From Nostoc piscinale CENA21 (GTDB lineage Bacteria; Cyanobacteriota; Cyanobacteriia; Cyanobacteriales; Nostocaceae), in the NCBI RefSeq assembly GCF_001298445.1, contig NZ_CP012036.1:6821525-6885524 (forward strand): a stretch of DNA of 64,000 bases, in the 5' to 3' direction. The notes under the pieces are model-generated. The model was not told where the DNA came from and did not search any database. It saw only the letters and a program-made list of their open reading frames with translations. The position numbers and the translations under genes are program-made. Position 1 is the stretch's first letter, and each line of letters opens with the position of its first letter. This document shows, in pieces, positions 17,662-26,264 of the stretch.

Positions 17662-18073
17662 CCCAATTTACTACTTGTACACCAGGAATCTGTCTAAAAT
17701 GGCGAAGGTTTCTTGTTACTAAGGTTGCTTGATTAGAGAGGACAATACTAGCAATCAATAAATCGGCTCGTCCTATTTTTCGGAATTTAGGGATGATACG
17801 TAAATGCTCAAACTGTTCTGATGCAGCTTGACTAACGGGTACAACTAAAATTTGGCTGAGTAGTTCTTCTGTACGAAATAGAAGAGATTGCGCCTTGAGT
17901 AAATCTACTCCTGAATTGGCTTTTAAAAGATATTCAATCCTGCCACGCAAAACTTCTGCTTTCGTAATAATGGTAATGCCAACTTCGGGATCATTTAAAG
18001 ACCTCAAACGCTCAACCACATTAGCATTTCCAGCATAAAGATATGTAAGTGTGTCAGTATCAAGCAAATACAT
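17654..18073 (-). CDS. PIN-domain ribonuclease, VapC-like toxin
   Basis: A 139-residue PIN-domain protein. Acidic residues of the metal site are visible: Asp in YLLDTDTLTYLY, Glu in ITKAEVLRG, and Asp in GRADLLIASI. LVTRNLRHF follows as the fourth site with Asn, as in many VapC proteins. VapC toxins cleave tRNA or rRNA when their antitoxin is lost. Its ATG shares a base with the stop of the upstream HTH gene, and its own 3' end overlaps the aminotransferase start. This tight coupling supports a toxin-antitoxin pair inside an operon. Family call is strong; target RNA unknown. Confidence 0.85.
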   Translation of the reverse strand: MYLLDTDTLTYLYAGNANVVERLRSLNDPEVGITIITKAEVLRGRIEYLLKANSGVDLLKAQSLLFRTEELLSQILVVPVSQAASEQFEHLRIIPKFRKIGRADLLIASIVLSNQATLVTRNLRHFRQIPGVQVVNWVD

Positions 18074-18372
18074 TAACTTTCAGGCTCCGCATCAACTTCT
18101 GAGCGTCCCCTTGCTTGATAAATAGTGTTTCTCAATTCTGTTAATGAATCATCATCTGCTAAACTTCCTGCTTGTTGCAGAAGAATCGCTCGACTACTTT
18201 GATAACGTAGCCAGTCATTAATAGCCACCTTTAAAAATCTCCAATCATCTGCAATTTTACGCCCTGGAATATTACCCAAAGTAGCTTGATACAAAACTGT
18301 TTCAATGGGTAGTCGTAGATATGCAGAGGCTTCTTCCAGGGTGAGAACATCTGGGAGTGTGACTTGCTCCAT
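18073..18372 (-). CDS. Excisionase-type HTH protein, probable antitoxin of the PIN gene
   Basis: A 99-residue protein. Residues of about 9-55 (LTLEEASAYLRLPIETVLYQ, then GNIPGRKIADDWRFLKVAINDWL) form a winged helix-turn-helix of the excisionase/MerR-like type, which binds DNA. The acidic C-terminus (LADDDSLTELRN to AEPES) could wrap the toxin. The antitoxin role is inferred from the one-base overlap with the PIN gene. It starts only 4 bases after the tgt stop, so it has no obvious promoter of its own and is probably made from the tgt transcript. Confidence 0.72.
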   Translation of the reverse strand: MEQVTLPDVLTLEEASAYLRLPIETVLYQATLGNIPGRKIADDWRFLKVAINDWLRYQSSRAILLQQAGSLADDDSLTELRNTIYQARGRSEVDAEPES

Positions 18373-18376
18373 AACC

Positions 18377-19498
18377 TTATTCTCCAGTTTCCGACGAGTT
18401 TAGCCAATGACCAAATTCTTCCAGGAAGGAATCGTTTAATATTGCTTGGCGAATCTTCTGTGTGAACCGAATCAGTTCGGTGATATTGTGAATGCTGAGT
18501 AAGGTGTAAGCTAAAATCTCTTGCGATCGCACCAAATGGGAAATATACGCCCGACTGAAATTTTGACACGCATAACAAGGGCAAGTTTCATCCATTGGTG
18601 CGAAATCTTCACGGAACTTAGCATTTTTTAAATTCCAGCGTTCGCCTTTGACCATTGCTGTACCATGTCTCGCCCAACGAGTCGGGATGACGCAATCAAA
18701 TAAATCTATACCAGAAGCGATCGCGATCGCCATTTCTCGGTAAGTCCCCACACCCATCAAATAACGGGGCTTTTCTGGTGGTAATAATGGTGCAGTAGCT
18801 TGGACAATCTGAGCCATTAATTCTGCGGGTTCCCCCACACTCACACCACCAATCGCATATCCAGGCAAATCTAACTTAGCCAATTCTACAGCCGCTTGGG
18901 AACGCAAATCTAAATATACGCCCCCTTGCACAATTCCAAATAATGCCTGATCTTGCCGTTGATGGGCGGATATACAACGTTCTAGCCAACGGTAAGTCCG
19001 CGCAGTAGCCGTTTCTACCTCTTGGCGAGTTGCTGGGTAAGGCGGACATTCATCAAAGGCCATAATCACATCCGCCCCTAAAGTATTCTGAATCTCTATG
19101 GAACGCTCTGGTGTCAAATTGATAATCTGCCCATCGTGAGGCGAACGGAATGTGACACCTTCTTCCGTAATCTTCCGCATTTCACTCAAGCTGAATACCT
19201 GAAACCCACCAGAATCAGTGAGCATCGGCCCATCCCAGCCCATAAACTTATGCAAGCCACCACCGCCAGCGACAATTGCTTCGCCTGGTTGCAAATGCAG
19301 GTGGTAAGTATTAGATAAAACCATCTGTGCGCCAGTATCCTTCAACTGGGCAGGTGTGACTGTTTTGACATTAGCTAATGTCCCCACAGGCATAAACCTT
19401 GGGGTTTCAACAGCACCGTGTGGCGTGAAAAATATCCCGGCTCTCGCCTTTGTTTGGCTACAACGAGCCAAGGATTGAAAAGAAAAATTCTTAGTCAA
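18377..19498 (-). CDS. tgt: Queuine tRNA-ribosyltransferase (Tgt)
   Basis: A 373-residue enzyme that exchanges guanine-34 for a queuine precursor in tRNAs with GUN anticodons. Seen are SNTYHLHLQPG, the active-site Asp in MLTDSGGFQVFSL, the second region GIDLFDCVIPTRWARHG with the nucleophilic Asp, and the zinc site CPCYACQNFSRAYISHL. Full length and all key residues are present. It is the first gene of a minus-strand run with the HTH/PIN pair and the aminotransferase, separated from the HTH gene by 4 bases. Confidence 0.97.
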   Translation of the reverse strand: MTKNFSFQSLARCSQTKARAGIFFTPHGAVETPRFMPVGTLANVKTVTPAQLKDTGAQMVLSNTYHLHLQPGEAIVAGGGGLHKFMGWDGPMLTDSGGFQVFSLSEMRKITEEGVTFRSPHDGQIINLTPERSIEIQNTLGADVIMAFDECPPYPATRQEVETATARTYRWLERCISAHQRQDQALFGIVQGGVYLDLRSQAAVELAKLDLPGYAIGGVSVGEPAELMAQIVQATAPLLPPEKPRYLMGVGTYREMAIAIASGIDLFDCVIPTRWARHGTAMVKGERWNLKNAKFREDFAPMDETCPCYACQNFSRAYISHLVRSQEILAYTLLSIHNITELIRFTQKIRQAILNDSFLEEFGHWLNSSETGE

Positions 19499-19524
19499 GG
19501 TAAAAGATTAGACGATTTCACTAA

Positions 19525-19640
19525 ATGATAGTCATTTGTCCTTTGTCCTTGGTTATAGCAATTATTAATAGTCTTGGTTTATTAGAGCGCAAAACTTTGT
19601 GCCTCTACTAATGACAGATGACTAGTGACAAATGACAGAT
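19525..19640. repeat. Short tandem heptamer repeats (TGACAAA/TGACAGA type)
   Basis: Between tgt and the next gene are degenerate copies of ATGACAGATGAC and GTGACAAATGAC (about 19606-19640). Their inverted form TCATTTGTCCTTTGTCC lies at about 19530-19548. This is the short tandemly repeated sequence class common in heterocystous cyanobacteria. A smaller copy, AATGACAAATGAC, lies after the glycosyltransferase at about 36467-36480. Confidence 0.6.
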
Positions 19641-19647
19641 GACAATT

Positions 19648-20100
19648 CTAAAACGAATCAGTGCAGTCATCATCCATTTCTGCATCCCATTTAGCAGAGA
19701 GGACTTGTTCCATCATGGCTTCAATGGCGTTGACGTTGAAGGTTTTTTCCCGACGCTCTTGGATAGGGGTTGTGAGGGGTATTAAGCGCAGACACATTCC
19801 TTCTTGCATCAAATCAAAGCAGGTTTCTTGTTGGGATAACTGCTTTAATTCAATACAATCAAAACTATACACGTTTAAATAAAGAGCACTGTTAGCTACT
19901 AAAGTCGAACGCTGGGGATTTGCAAAGACTTCTATGACATCTCCTTCACCCTCGCTGACTACCTGCTCTCCGTGGGTGTACATATAGTGAACTCGACCTA
20001 AATCAGAAAGTAATCGCCGCATGTCGAGTTTATTCACAATCACGCCCGTGTCAACAATGCACGGAGCCGGTATCCTGGTGTCGGGTAGATGATGACTCAT
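19648..20100 (-). CDS. Hypothetical protein, probably conserved in cyanobacteria
   Basis: A 150-residue protein that I do not assign to a named family. It has no signal peptide or membrane helix. It begins with a Pro-rich stretch, then MRRLLSDLGRVHYMYTHGEQ and VIEVFANPQRSTLVANSALYLNVYSFDCIELKQL. The C-terminus is acidic (AEMDDDCTDSF). The regular beta-rich pattern suggests a small globular domain. It stands alone between tgt and cobS on the minus strand with a 366-base upstream region, so it is probably monocistronic. Confidence 0.7.
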   Translation of the reverse strand: MSHHLPDTRIPAPCIVDTGVIVNKLDMRRLLSDLGRVHYMYTHGEQVVSEGEGDVIEVFANPQRSTLVANSALYLNVYSFDCIELKQLSQQETCFDLMQEGMCLRLIPLTTPIQERREKTFNVNAIEAMMEQVLSAKWDAEMDDDCTDSF

Positions 20101-20466
20101 AGGAAATTTAAAGAGAGGAAAAAGATGAGAACACAGCTAAAAAAAAATTTAAATTAATAGCTTAATTAGTTCCCTACATTTAAAAAATATCAATTTTGTG
20201 GTGCGATCGCTTCAATACTCTCGATCTAATTTGCAAGCTAATGAATACACAAGATTCCGCATTAGCTTTACGTTGTTAAATTTATTTTTTTATGTTATTA
20301 TTGCAAGCCAAAAAATTTAGCTTAACGAGTCCAGCATAGCAAAATTTTTCAGCAGAGTCTGTACACTAATAGCTATCTTATCCAAAGCTTTAAACTTATT
20401 TACTAGTGGTTGTACCACAGTAATAAATATTATCCCTGAAAGCTTTCCGCAATAAAAGTAACTAAA
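20101..20466. other. Divergent intergenic region before cobS with a 9-bp inverted repeat
   Basis: The promoter region of two divergent genes. AAGCTAATG (20235-20243) and CATTAGCTT (20260-20268) are perfect inverted arms over a 16-base loop. A HIP1 octamer lies at about 20204-20211. I found no cobalamin-riboswitch core that I could defend in front of cobS. Confidence 0.4.
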
Positions 20467-21240
20467 ATGACAAACTTTTTTCAGTGGTGGAAAACTTTGC
20501 TGTATAACTTCATAGCAAGTGCTATATTTTACACTACTGTACCTTTTCCTAACATTAATGGCTTAGATTTTCAGGGAGTATCTCGCTTTGCACCACTAGT
20601 AGGGTTAGTAATTGGAGGAATTTTAGGTCTATTTGACACTAGTCTAAATTATTTAAGCGTCCCAGTATTAACCCGCACAGCTTTAGTTATTTGTGCTGGG
20701 ATTGCTTTGACTGGAGGATTACACTTAGATGGAGCAATGGATACATCTGATGGTTTAGCAGTAGGCAATCCAGAAAGACGACTTGAAGTTATGGCCGATA
20801 GTGCCACGGGTGCGTTTGGTGCAATGGCAGCGATCGCCATAGTATTATTAAAAACAGTAGCTTTAACAGAAATTGAAGCCCACCGTTGGTTAATCTTAAT
20901 GGCGGCTTGCGGTTGGGGGCGTTGGGGACAACAACTAGCAATATTGCGATATCCTTACCTGAAACCTACGGGTAAAGGAGCATTTCATAAAGAAGCCATT
21001 CGTTCCTATAAAGATGTCATTCCGGGATTGCTGTTACTGTTGAGTGTGAGTGGTTTACTGTGGTTGATAGATAGCCAGCAGCTATTTCTCGCAATAACAA
21101 TGATAGTTGCTGGCAGTGCGATCGCCTTTCTCACAGGTCTTTGGTTTAATCACAAATTAGGCGGACACACAGGCGATACCTACGGCGCAGTCGTCGAGTG
21201 GACAGAAGCCTTATTTCTCTGTGTGTTAACTGGATTTTAG
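20467..21240 (+). CDS. cobS: Adenosylcobinamide-GDP ribazoletransferase CobS
   Basis: A 257-residue membrane enzyme of the last step of cobalamin (or pseudocobalamin) synthesis, joining adenosylcobinamide-GDP with alpha-ribazole. It shows the CobS hallmark GGLHLDGAMDTSDGLA (about 95-110), a positively charged MADSATGAFGAMA loop, and about six membrane helices. FNHKLGGHTGDTYGAVVEWTE is the conserved C-terminal region. It is full length. It lies alone on the plus strand and no other cob gene is in the window. Confidence 0.95.
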   Translation: MTNFFQWWKTLLYNFIASAIFYTTVPFPNINGLDFQGVSRFAPLVGLVIGGILGLFDTSLNYLSVPVLTRTALVICAGIALTGGLHLDGAMDTSDGLAVGNPERRLEVMADSATGAFGAMAAIAIVLLKTVALTEIEAHRWLILMAACGWGRWGQQLAILRYPYLKPTGKGAFHKEAIRSYKDVIPGLLLLLSVSGLLWLIDSQQLFLAITMIVAGSAIAFLTGLWFNHKLGGHTGDTYGAVVEWTEALFLCVLTGF

Positions 21241-21273
21241 TGAGAGAAAAAGGCAATCTGATCACTCAGCACT

Positions 21274-21756
21274 TTATTTAATCGGTTGCAGTTTTGTCAC
21301 CTTCAGTTTGAAGTTTCCCACTCCAGTTTCCCCAAAAGACCTAACGCGGATAATATATATTCCTGTTTCGTTGATGCGAGTAAATAACAGGGAGTTACTA
21401 GTACCATCGGGGCCATCATCATTTTCTGCCACCGTTGAACCATCTGGTGCTAACAGAGTAATAATGCAGTCAAAGTTTTCCGAAGATAAATCAACTGCCA
21501 GGTTATCACCTTTATTCAATTTAACTGTATAGTCACGAGCAAACCCACCCTGTCCTGTGGGTATATCTTTTTCCGAGAGTGTATCGGAAAGTTCTGTCAA
21601 ATTAGTTAACGGTATTGGACTGTACAACTTGCTTTGGGCGAATGCTGCTGTTGCACTGATACCAATTGTCAGAAAAATAGTAGGAACAGTGATGAATCTT
21701 TTGAAACCTGCTGTAAAAGCTTTACTCATAATCTCAGGCTGTGTTGCCATACACAA
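21274..21756 (-). CDS. Secreted protein with pre-peptidase C-terminal (PPC)-like domain
   Basis: A 160-residue protein with an N-terminal signal peptide (TIFLTIGISATAAFAQS, cleavage near AFA-QS). A beta-sandwich of the bacterial pre-peptidase C-terminal type follows: FARDYTVKLNKGDNLAVDLS, DCIITLLAPDGSTVAENDDG, TGIYIIRVRSFGETGVGNF. These domains usually accompany secreted proteases, but here the domain stands alone, so it probably binds other exported or cell-surface components. Possible starts are the first Met or MSKAF ten codons later. The function is unknown. Confidence 0.75.
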   Translation of the reverse strand: MCMATQPEIMSKAFTAGFKRFITVPTIFLTIGISATAAFAQSKLYSPIPLTNLTELSDTLSEKDIPTGQGGFARDYTVKLNKGDNLAVDLSSENFDCIITLLAPDGSTVAENDDGPDGTSNSLLFTRINETGIYIIRVRSFGETGVGNFKLKVTKLQPIK

Positions 21757-21780
21757 GGTATTCGCTTAATTATAGATTTG

Positions 21781-22486
21781 TCAGATATGACTCGCAGAGG
21801 AACTACTATGTTGGTCTTTGATGGCGATCGCCACCGCAGCTAACCCCAACACGGTAATTCCCGACTGGCTAAGTGTTTGTACGGCAGATTTGGTAGTTGC
21901 GCCAGTAGTGTAAATATCATCTATTAACAATACTGGATTACTGAGACATTGACGACGAAATTCTTTTCCAACAGCAAATGCTTTAGCTAAGTTTTTTTCG
22001 CGTTCAGATACCGATAAACCAAACTGCGCTTGAGTTTCTCGCACCCTTTCTAAACCATTTAAATTTAATTTTAACTTAGTTGTCTGGCAGAAGCTTTCAG
22101 CAATTAACGCGGCTTGATTATAACCACGTTGCTTTTGCTTTTGCGGGTGCATAGGTATAGGTACAACTAACAGTTGGGTCTGACGCTGAGGTGAATTTAA
22201 TAACCATGCTTCACCCAACCATGTACCTAAAATACGCGCAATATTCGGCTGATTTTCATATTTCATCACAGCGATCGCACGTTTAAGACCCCCACTATAC
22301 ACACCCCAACCAAATATCGGAATTGCACCTTGCCATGATGCAGCAGGATTTTTTTTGACCGCAGTTGAGTAGTTGTCTAGCACAGTATACACACAAAGTA
22401 TCAGATGTACTTCGCTGACACAAAGGACAATGAGACTGTAAAAACAGGTTCAGAAAATCTTGAACATGATTGTTCCAATTGGGCAT
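21781..22486 (-). pseudogene. comF: ComF-family protein, broken by a +1 frameshift in an A8 run
   Basis: The minus strand encodes a ComF homologue in two frames. The N-terminal part (start 22486) has the zinc-finger cysteines CPLCQRS and CVYCARQ. The C-terminal part has FGWGVYSGGLKRAIAVMKYE and the phosphoribosyltransferase signature VLLIDDIYTTGATT. The break lies in a run of eight A (plus-strand T at 22349-22356); seven would read GQKNPAASWQGAIP and give one protein of about 235 residues, the family size. ComF proteins act in DNA uptake for transformation. It may be a pseudogene, a slippage-expressed gene or a base-calling error. Confidence 0.85.
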
Positions 22487-22491
22487 GGAAA

Positions 22492-22974
22492 TTAGTCTAG
22501 ATATTTAACATACACGCGATCGCATCGAGCAGTTTCCACACCCGTTTCTGGTTGATAACCATGACTTTCGTATAACTTGACGGCTTCTACTAATATGCTG
22601 GCTGTTTCAATCCAAATTTGCTGAAAACCACGGTTAGCGATCGCTGCTTCTAGTTGTTGTAACAAATATTTCCCTAAGCCGATACCCCGGACACTTGGTA
22701 AAAGATACATTTTGCGAATTTCCACAGCTTTTTCCCCACGATTTATGGGGTAATATGCCCCAGTACCGACTATCTGGCTTTGGTGTTCAATTACCCAAAA
22801 CTCACCGCCTGTTGCTAAGTAAAATTCCTCAACTTGCAATACATCTCGGTCAGCATCGTTGGGTTCCCAACCCAACCCGTATTCTGATAATACATAACTG
22901 ATAACTGCGGCCGCCCTGGTGCGATCGCCCTTTTCCCAGTTACGAATTAAGAAATCTCGATAATGTTCTCTCAT
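22492..22974 (-). CDS. GNAT-family N-acetyltransferase
   Basis: A 160-residue GCN5-related acetyltransferase. The acetyl-CoA-binding motif A is visible as KMYLLPSVRGIGLGKYLLQQLE (R-G-x-G-x-G/K). It is preceded by the strand IVGTGAYYPI and followed by motif B (IWIETASILVEAVKLYESHGYQ). The acceptor substrate cannot be told. It ends 5 bases before the comF start on the same strand, so the two are probably co-transcribed. Confidence 0.85.
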   Translation of the reverse strand: MREHYRDFLIRNWEKGDRTRAAAVISYVLSEYGLGWEPNDADRDVLQVEEFYLATGGEFWVIEHQSQIVGTGAYYPINRGEKAVEIRKMYLLPSVRGIGLGKYLLQQLEAAIANRGFQQIWIETASILVEAVKLYESHGYQPETGVETARCDRVYVKYLD

Positions 22975-23149
22975 TCCGATATGTGGGTTAGGTTGAAACA
23001 GAAAAACTTTCTGGATATATACCCAATTTACCCACTAGATAGCTATTCTGTCCGAAATAATCTCAGGGTTTATTCTTAATTTATCAGGACTGACTTACAA
23101 AGATGGTCGTTAAGTTAAACAGTCAGACGAAAAAGCAAGGGTTTGGGCA

Positions 23150-23250
23150 AGGTTATAGGGGTGTAGATGTTCAAAACCCTTACACACCATATACGCTTAC
23201 ACCCATTCTTAACAAATAACCTTTGTGCGTAAGTCCTGCCTGTCAAACCT
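23150..23250. repeat. Dispersed GTGTA/TACAC repeat before the end of the c-di-GMP gene
   Basis: The stretch reads TAGGGGTGTAGATG, AAAACCCTTACACACC, GCTTACACCC and AACCTTTGTGCGTAAGTCC in order. The last parts match the repeats at 11396-11475 and 37017-37085. It lies immediately past the stop of a minus-strand gene, as does the 37-kb copy. Confidence 0.55.
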
Positions 23251-23257
23251 CAGACTT

Positions 23258-25927
23258 TTAGTATTTGTACCCTATTCCATTTTTCTCCTCTAGTTCAGAA
23301 AAATGTCTGTTTTGCAGAACTTCTGTAGCTTTGTCTGCTGGCATTGGTTTATAGAAAAAATAACCTTGGACATCCTCACAATTAATAGATTTTAAGAAAT
23401 CTAGTTCTTCTTGCTTTTCTACGCCTTCGGCCGTGAGTCTTAAGCCTAAATTACGTCCTAAAGTGACAATTGCTTTCACAATATGAGCTACTCGCACATC
23501 TGTGGTTAACTCTTGAATAAAGGAGCGATCAATTTTCAGGTTATGTAGTGGTAGCAGTTGCAGCCGTGAAAGTGAAGAGTGTCCGGTGCCAAAGTCATCA
23601 ATAGAAAGATGAACCCCCATTTGTTCTAATTTTTGTAAAACATTTCTGGTAAATTCTAAATCGGCGATCGCTGTTGATTCGGTAATTTCCAACTCCAAAA
23701 AATGTGGCTCTAATCCTGTCTCCGCTAGAATTTTGGCCACATCTTCTACTAGCGTAGCTTGCCGAAACTGTTTAGGTGAAAGATTCACCGCCACCGTCAA
23801 AGGTGGCAAACCTGCTGCTTGCCAGGCTTTATTTTGTATACAAGCTGTGCGTAATACCCATGCACCAATCGTAATAATTAATCCACTTTCCTCAGCCAAA
23901 GGAATAAATATATTCGGTGCGACTAGTCCCATCTCTGGGTTTTTCCAGCGCACCAAAGCCTCCATCCCAGTAATTTTGCTACTCAAAATATTGACACGGG
24001 GCTGATAATATACCGTCAATTCTTGTCTTTCTACGGCATAGCGCAAGCTTTTTTCTAAATTTAGCAGCTCTGGAGTTTTGGCACTGAGGGTAGTAGTATA
24101 AAACTGATAATTATTTCTACCTTCATCCTTGGCATAATATAGTGCTGCATCTGCATGTTGAATTAAGGTTTCAACATCATGGCTGTGTGCATCAAAAACA
24201 GAAATACCGATACTCGCACTGATGTAAAGTTCATGGCCATCAAGACAGAAAATCTTTTCTAAAGATTGCAGGATTCTTTGGGCTACTTGAGCTACTTCAT
24301 CAAGATATTTAATATGCGGCAGCAAAATTGTAAATTCGTCTCCTCCCCAACGAGCGACAGTATCTCCGTCTCTGAGAGATTCTTTGAGCCTTTGCGCCAC
24401 AATTTCTAATAATCTGTCCCCAATAGTATGTCCTAATGTATCATTTATTACTTTAAAGCGGTCTAAATCAAGAAACATCACTGCTAAACTTTCACGATTG
24501 CGTGTGGCGTTGGGTATGGCTTTAGCCAAGATTTCATTAAAAAAGAAACGGTTGGGTAAGCCTGTCAGCATATCGTGGAGTGCTTGGTAGCGGATTTTTT
24601 CTTCTACTTGTTGACGCTGCCAAGCACCGCTAATACTAGCCGCCATTGTTAAAAGCGTTGATTCCTCATGTCTTGACCAAGTACGCTCACGAGTACAATC
24701 GGCTAAACCAATACAACCCCAAAACTCATCTTCTAGCCGTAAGGGGACTAAAAGCAAAGATTGAATTCCATCTCTGGCTAATAGCTTTTGTTCTGCTACC
24801 GGAAACTCTCGGATATTACCACTAATCGATTTTCCGCAAGAGAGTGTGGCATACCAACGCGCTAGTTCTGAAGATTGATAAAGTTGATTTTGCCAGTGAA
24901 AGCGAGAAGCGGTCAAATTTGTTCTTGTCCAGATAAATTGCAAGCTCAGGGCCATTTCGCCCGTATCTGAATGGCGATGGTTTTTAAATAAATAGGCGCG
25001 ATCGGCTTTGGCAGCTTCTCCTAGTACAGCTAAAGCTTTATCTATGCCAGTTTCGTAATTCATTTCCACTAGCAAATAGTTAGCAGCCTCGGCTACTGCT
25101 TGCAATAGGCGATCGCGTTGACGCAATTCTGCTTCTGCTTGCTTCTGCTCTGTAATATCCCTAACTATAAAGGTTCTAATTAAGTCACTTTCAGGTAAGT
25201 AGTGAATACATTGTTCAAACACTTCCTGATCAACCGTAATCTCACGGGAAAAGGAATTTAGCTGGTGATCTTCTAAGGCATTGAGTAACCCCGTCAGTAC
25301 AGGATGCTTGTTACCAATTTCTCGAATCTTGGGAAATTTCGCCGATGCAGCAGGATTGAGATAGGTGATTGTTCCTCCCAAATCCATCTCAATAATTGGG
25401 TTAGGAATGAGTTCTGGGAACGATGCTAGGCGTGCTAGGGCAGTTTCACTGGCCGCTTCAAAGTTAGGATCAACCGCTAAGGTGGGAAAAGGATTAGCGG
25501 CATGAGCCTGTTCTAAGAGAAAATCTGATATGTTTTCAATATCACCACTTTCGGAAAAAGCTTTTTCCGAAATATGAGAAATTGCATAGTATTTAGCTTG
25601 GACTTGATTATTCCCAAACGCAATCACATCTCCATGCTGAAGATTATGAGAGACGCATTTCATTCCATTGACATATAAGCCATTAGTACTAGACTTACCC
25701 TTAAAGTTGCCATCAATAATCCGAAAACCATACTGGTCAGTTTCAGGAAGAGTAACACGCAGTAAAATGGCGTGTTGTCTTGATACGGAACGAGATCGCA
25801 GCACAATTGCATTTCTGGAATCTCGACCAATGGAATAAGTGGTTTCTTGTAGTGGGATGGTTCTTTGTCCTTGTAAGTCTTGGACAACCAACAGGTGACG
25901 TATTTTTTCCCACTCATTTCCTAGCAT
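23258..25927 (-). CDS. FHA-PAS-GAF-GGDEF-EAL cyclic-di-GMP signalling protein
   Basis: An 889-residue multidomain protein. An FHA domain (about 20-110; SIGRDSRNAIVLRSRSVSRQHA) binds phosphothreonine. PAS (about 165-265) and GAF (about 285-430) sensor domains follow. GGDEF (about 445-605) has an intact RWGGDEF and an upstream inhibitory RDGD site. EAL (about 620-870) has MEALVRW, the metal-ligand stretch ELEITES and IDDFGTGHSSL. Both synthesis and breakdown of c-di-GMP look chemically possible. The FHA domain suggests input from a Ser/Thr kinase. There is no membrane segment, so it is cytoplasmic. Confidence 0.94.
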   Translation of the reverse strand: MLGNEWEKIRHLLVVQDLQGQRTIPLQETTYSIGRDSRNAIVLRSRSVSRQHAILLRVTLPETDQYGFRIIDGNFKGKSSTNGLYVNGMKCVSHNLQHGDVIAFGNNQVQAKYYAISHISEKAFSESGDIENISDFLLEQAHAANPFPTLAVDPNFEAASETALARLASFPELIPNPIIEMDLGGTITYLNPAASAKFPKIREIGNKHPVLTGLLNALEDHQLNSFSREITVDQEVFEQCIHYLPESDLIRTFIVRDITEQKQAEAELRQRDRLLQAVAEAANYLLVEMNYETGIDKALAVLGEAAKADRAYLFKNHRHSDTGEMALSLQFIWTRTNLTASRFHWQNQLYQSSELARWYATLSCGKSISGNIREFPVAEQKLLARDGIQSLLLVPLRLEDEFWGCIGLADCTRERTWSRHEESTLLTMAASISGAWQRQQVEEKIRYQALHDMLTGLPNRFFFNEILAKAIPNATRNRESLAVMFLDLDRFKVINDTLGHTIGDRLLEIVAQRLKESLRDGDTVARWGGDEFTILLPHIKYLDEVAQVAQRILQSLEKIFCLDGHELYISASIGISVFDAHSHDVETLIQHADAALYYAKDEGRNNYQFYTTTLSAKTPELLNLEKSLRYAVERQELTVYYQPRVNILSSKITGMEALVRWKNPEMGLVAPNIFIPLAEESGLIITIGAWVLRTACIQNKAWQAAGLPPLTVAVNLSPKQFRQATLVEDVAKILAETGLEPHFLELEITESTAIADLEFTRNVLQKLEQMGVHLSIDDFGTGHSSLSRLQLLPLHNLKIDRSFIQELTTDVRVAHIVKAIVTLGRNLGLRLTAEGVEKQEELDFLKSINCEDVQGYFFYKPMPADKATEVLQNRHFSELEEKNGIGYKY

Positions 25928-26264
25928 TGCTCTTCCTCAAAATCTCGTATCCTGGATTGAATGCTGAAAAATCTTACTTGTAGTCACTTGCTTTTCGTTG
26001 AATACTTTTCAAGTATCTAGGATAAAATAAAAGTATATTATCTTACATAGTAAAAATACTTATTTTATTGAGTAAGGCAAATTTGCCTTACTTCAAGGTT
26101 TTAGTAATCAGATAGTTAAATCAAATTTATAGCAGTAATATACCTAGTAAAATCACTTAAATGACGGGCATTTTTTAATTTTCCTTGATTTTTTGATCAA
26201 ACGATTGTTTTATTGACCATAACAGACTGATTCATCTTGACATAGTTGACAGAGATTTGCCAGT
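25928..26264. other. Intergenic region with a 22-bp perfect palindrome
   Basis: This A/T-rich gap lies upstream of the c-di-GMP gene and downstream of the CAP-protein gene, both on the minus strand. It contains the perfect palindrome at 26071-26092 and, just before it, a looser inverted repeat with arms AATAAAAGTAT and ATACTTATTTTATT (about 26026-26070). No gene is seen. Confidence 0.5.
26071..26092. repeat. 22-bp perfect palindrome
   Basis: The half-site AGTAAGGCAAA is followed directly by its exact reverse complement TTTGCCTTACT, with no spacer. It lies 144 bases before the start of the c-di-GMP gene. It could be an operator for a dimeric regulator, or part of a terminator for the CAP gene. 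Confidence 0.6.

Noticed and set aside
20101..20466. Cobalamin riboswitch in front of cobS
   Set aside because: No B12-box-like core was seen; only a 9-bp inverted repeat.
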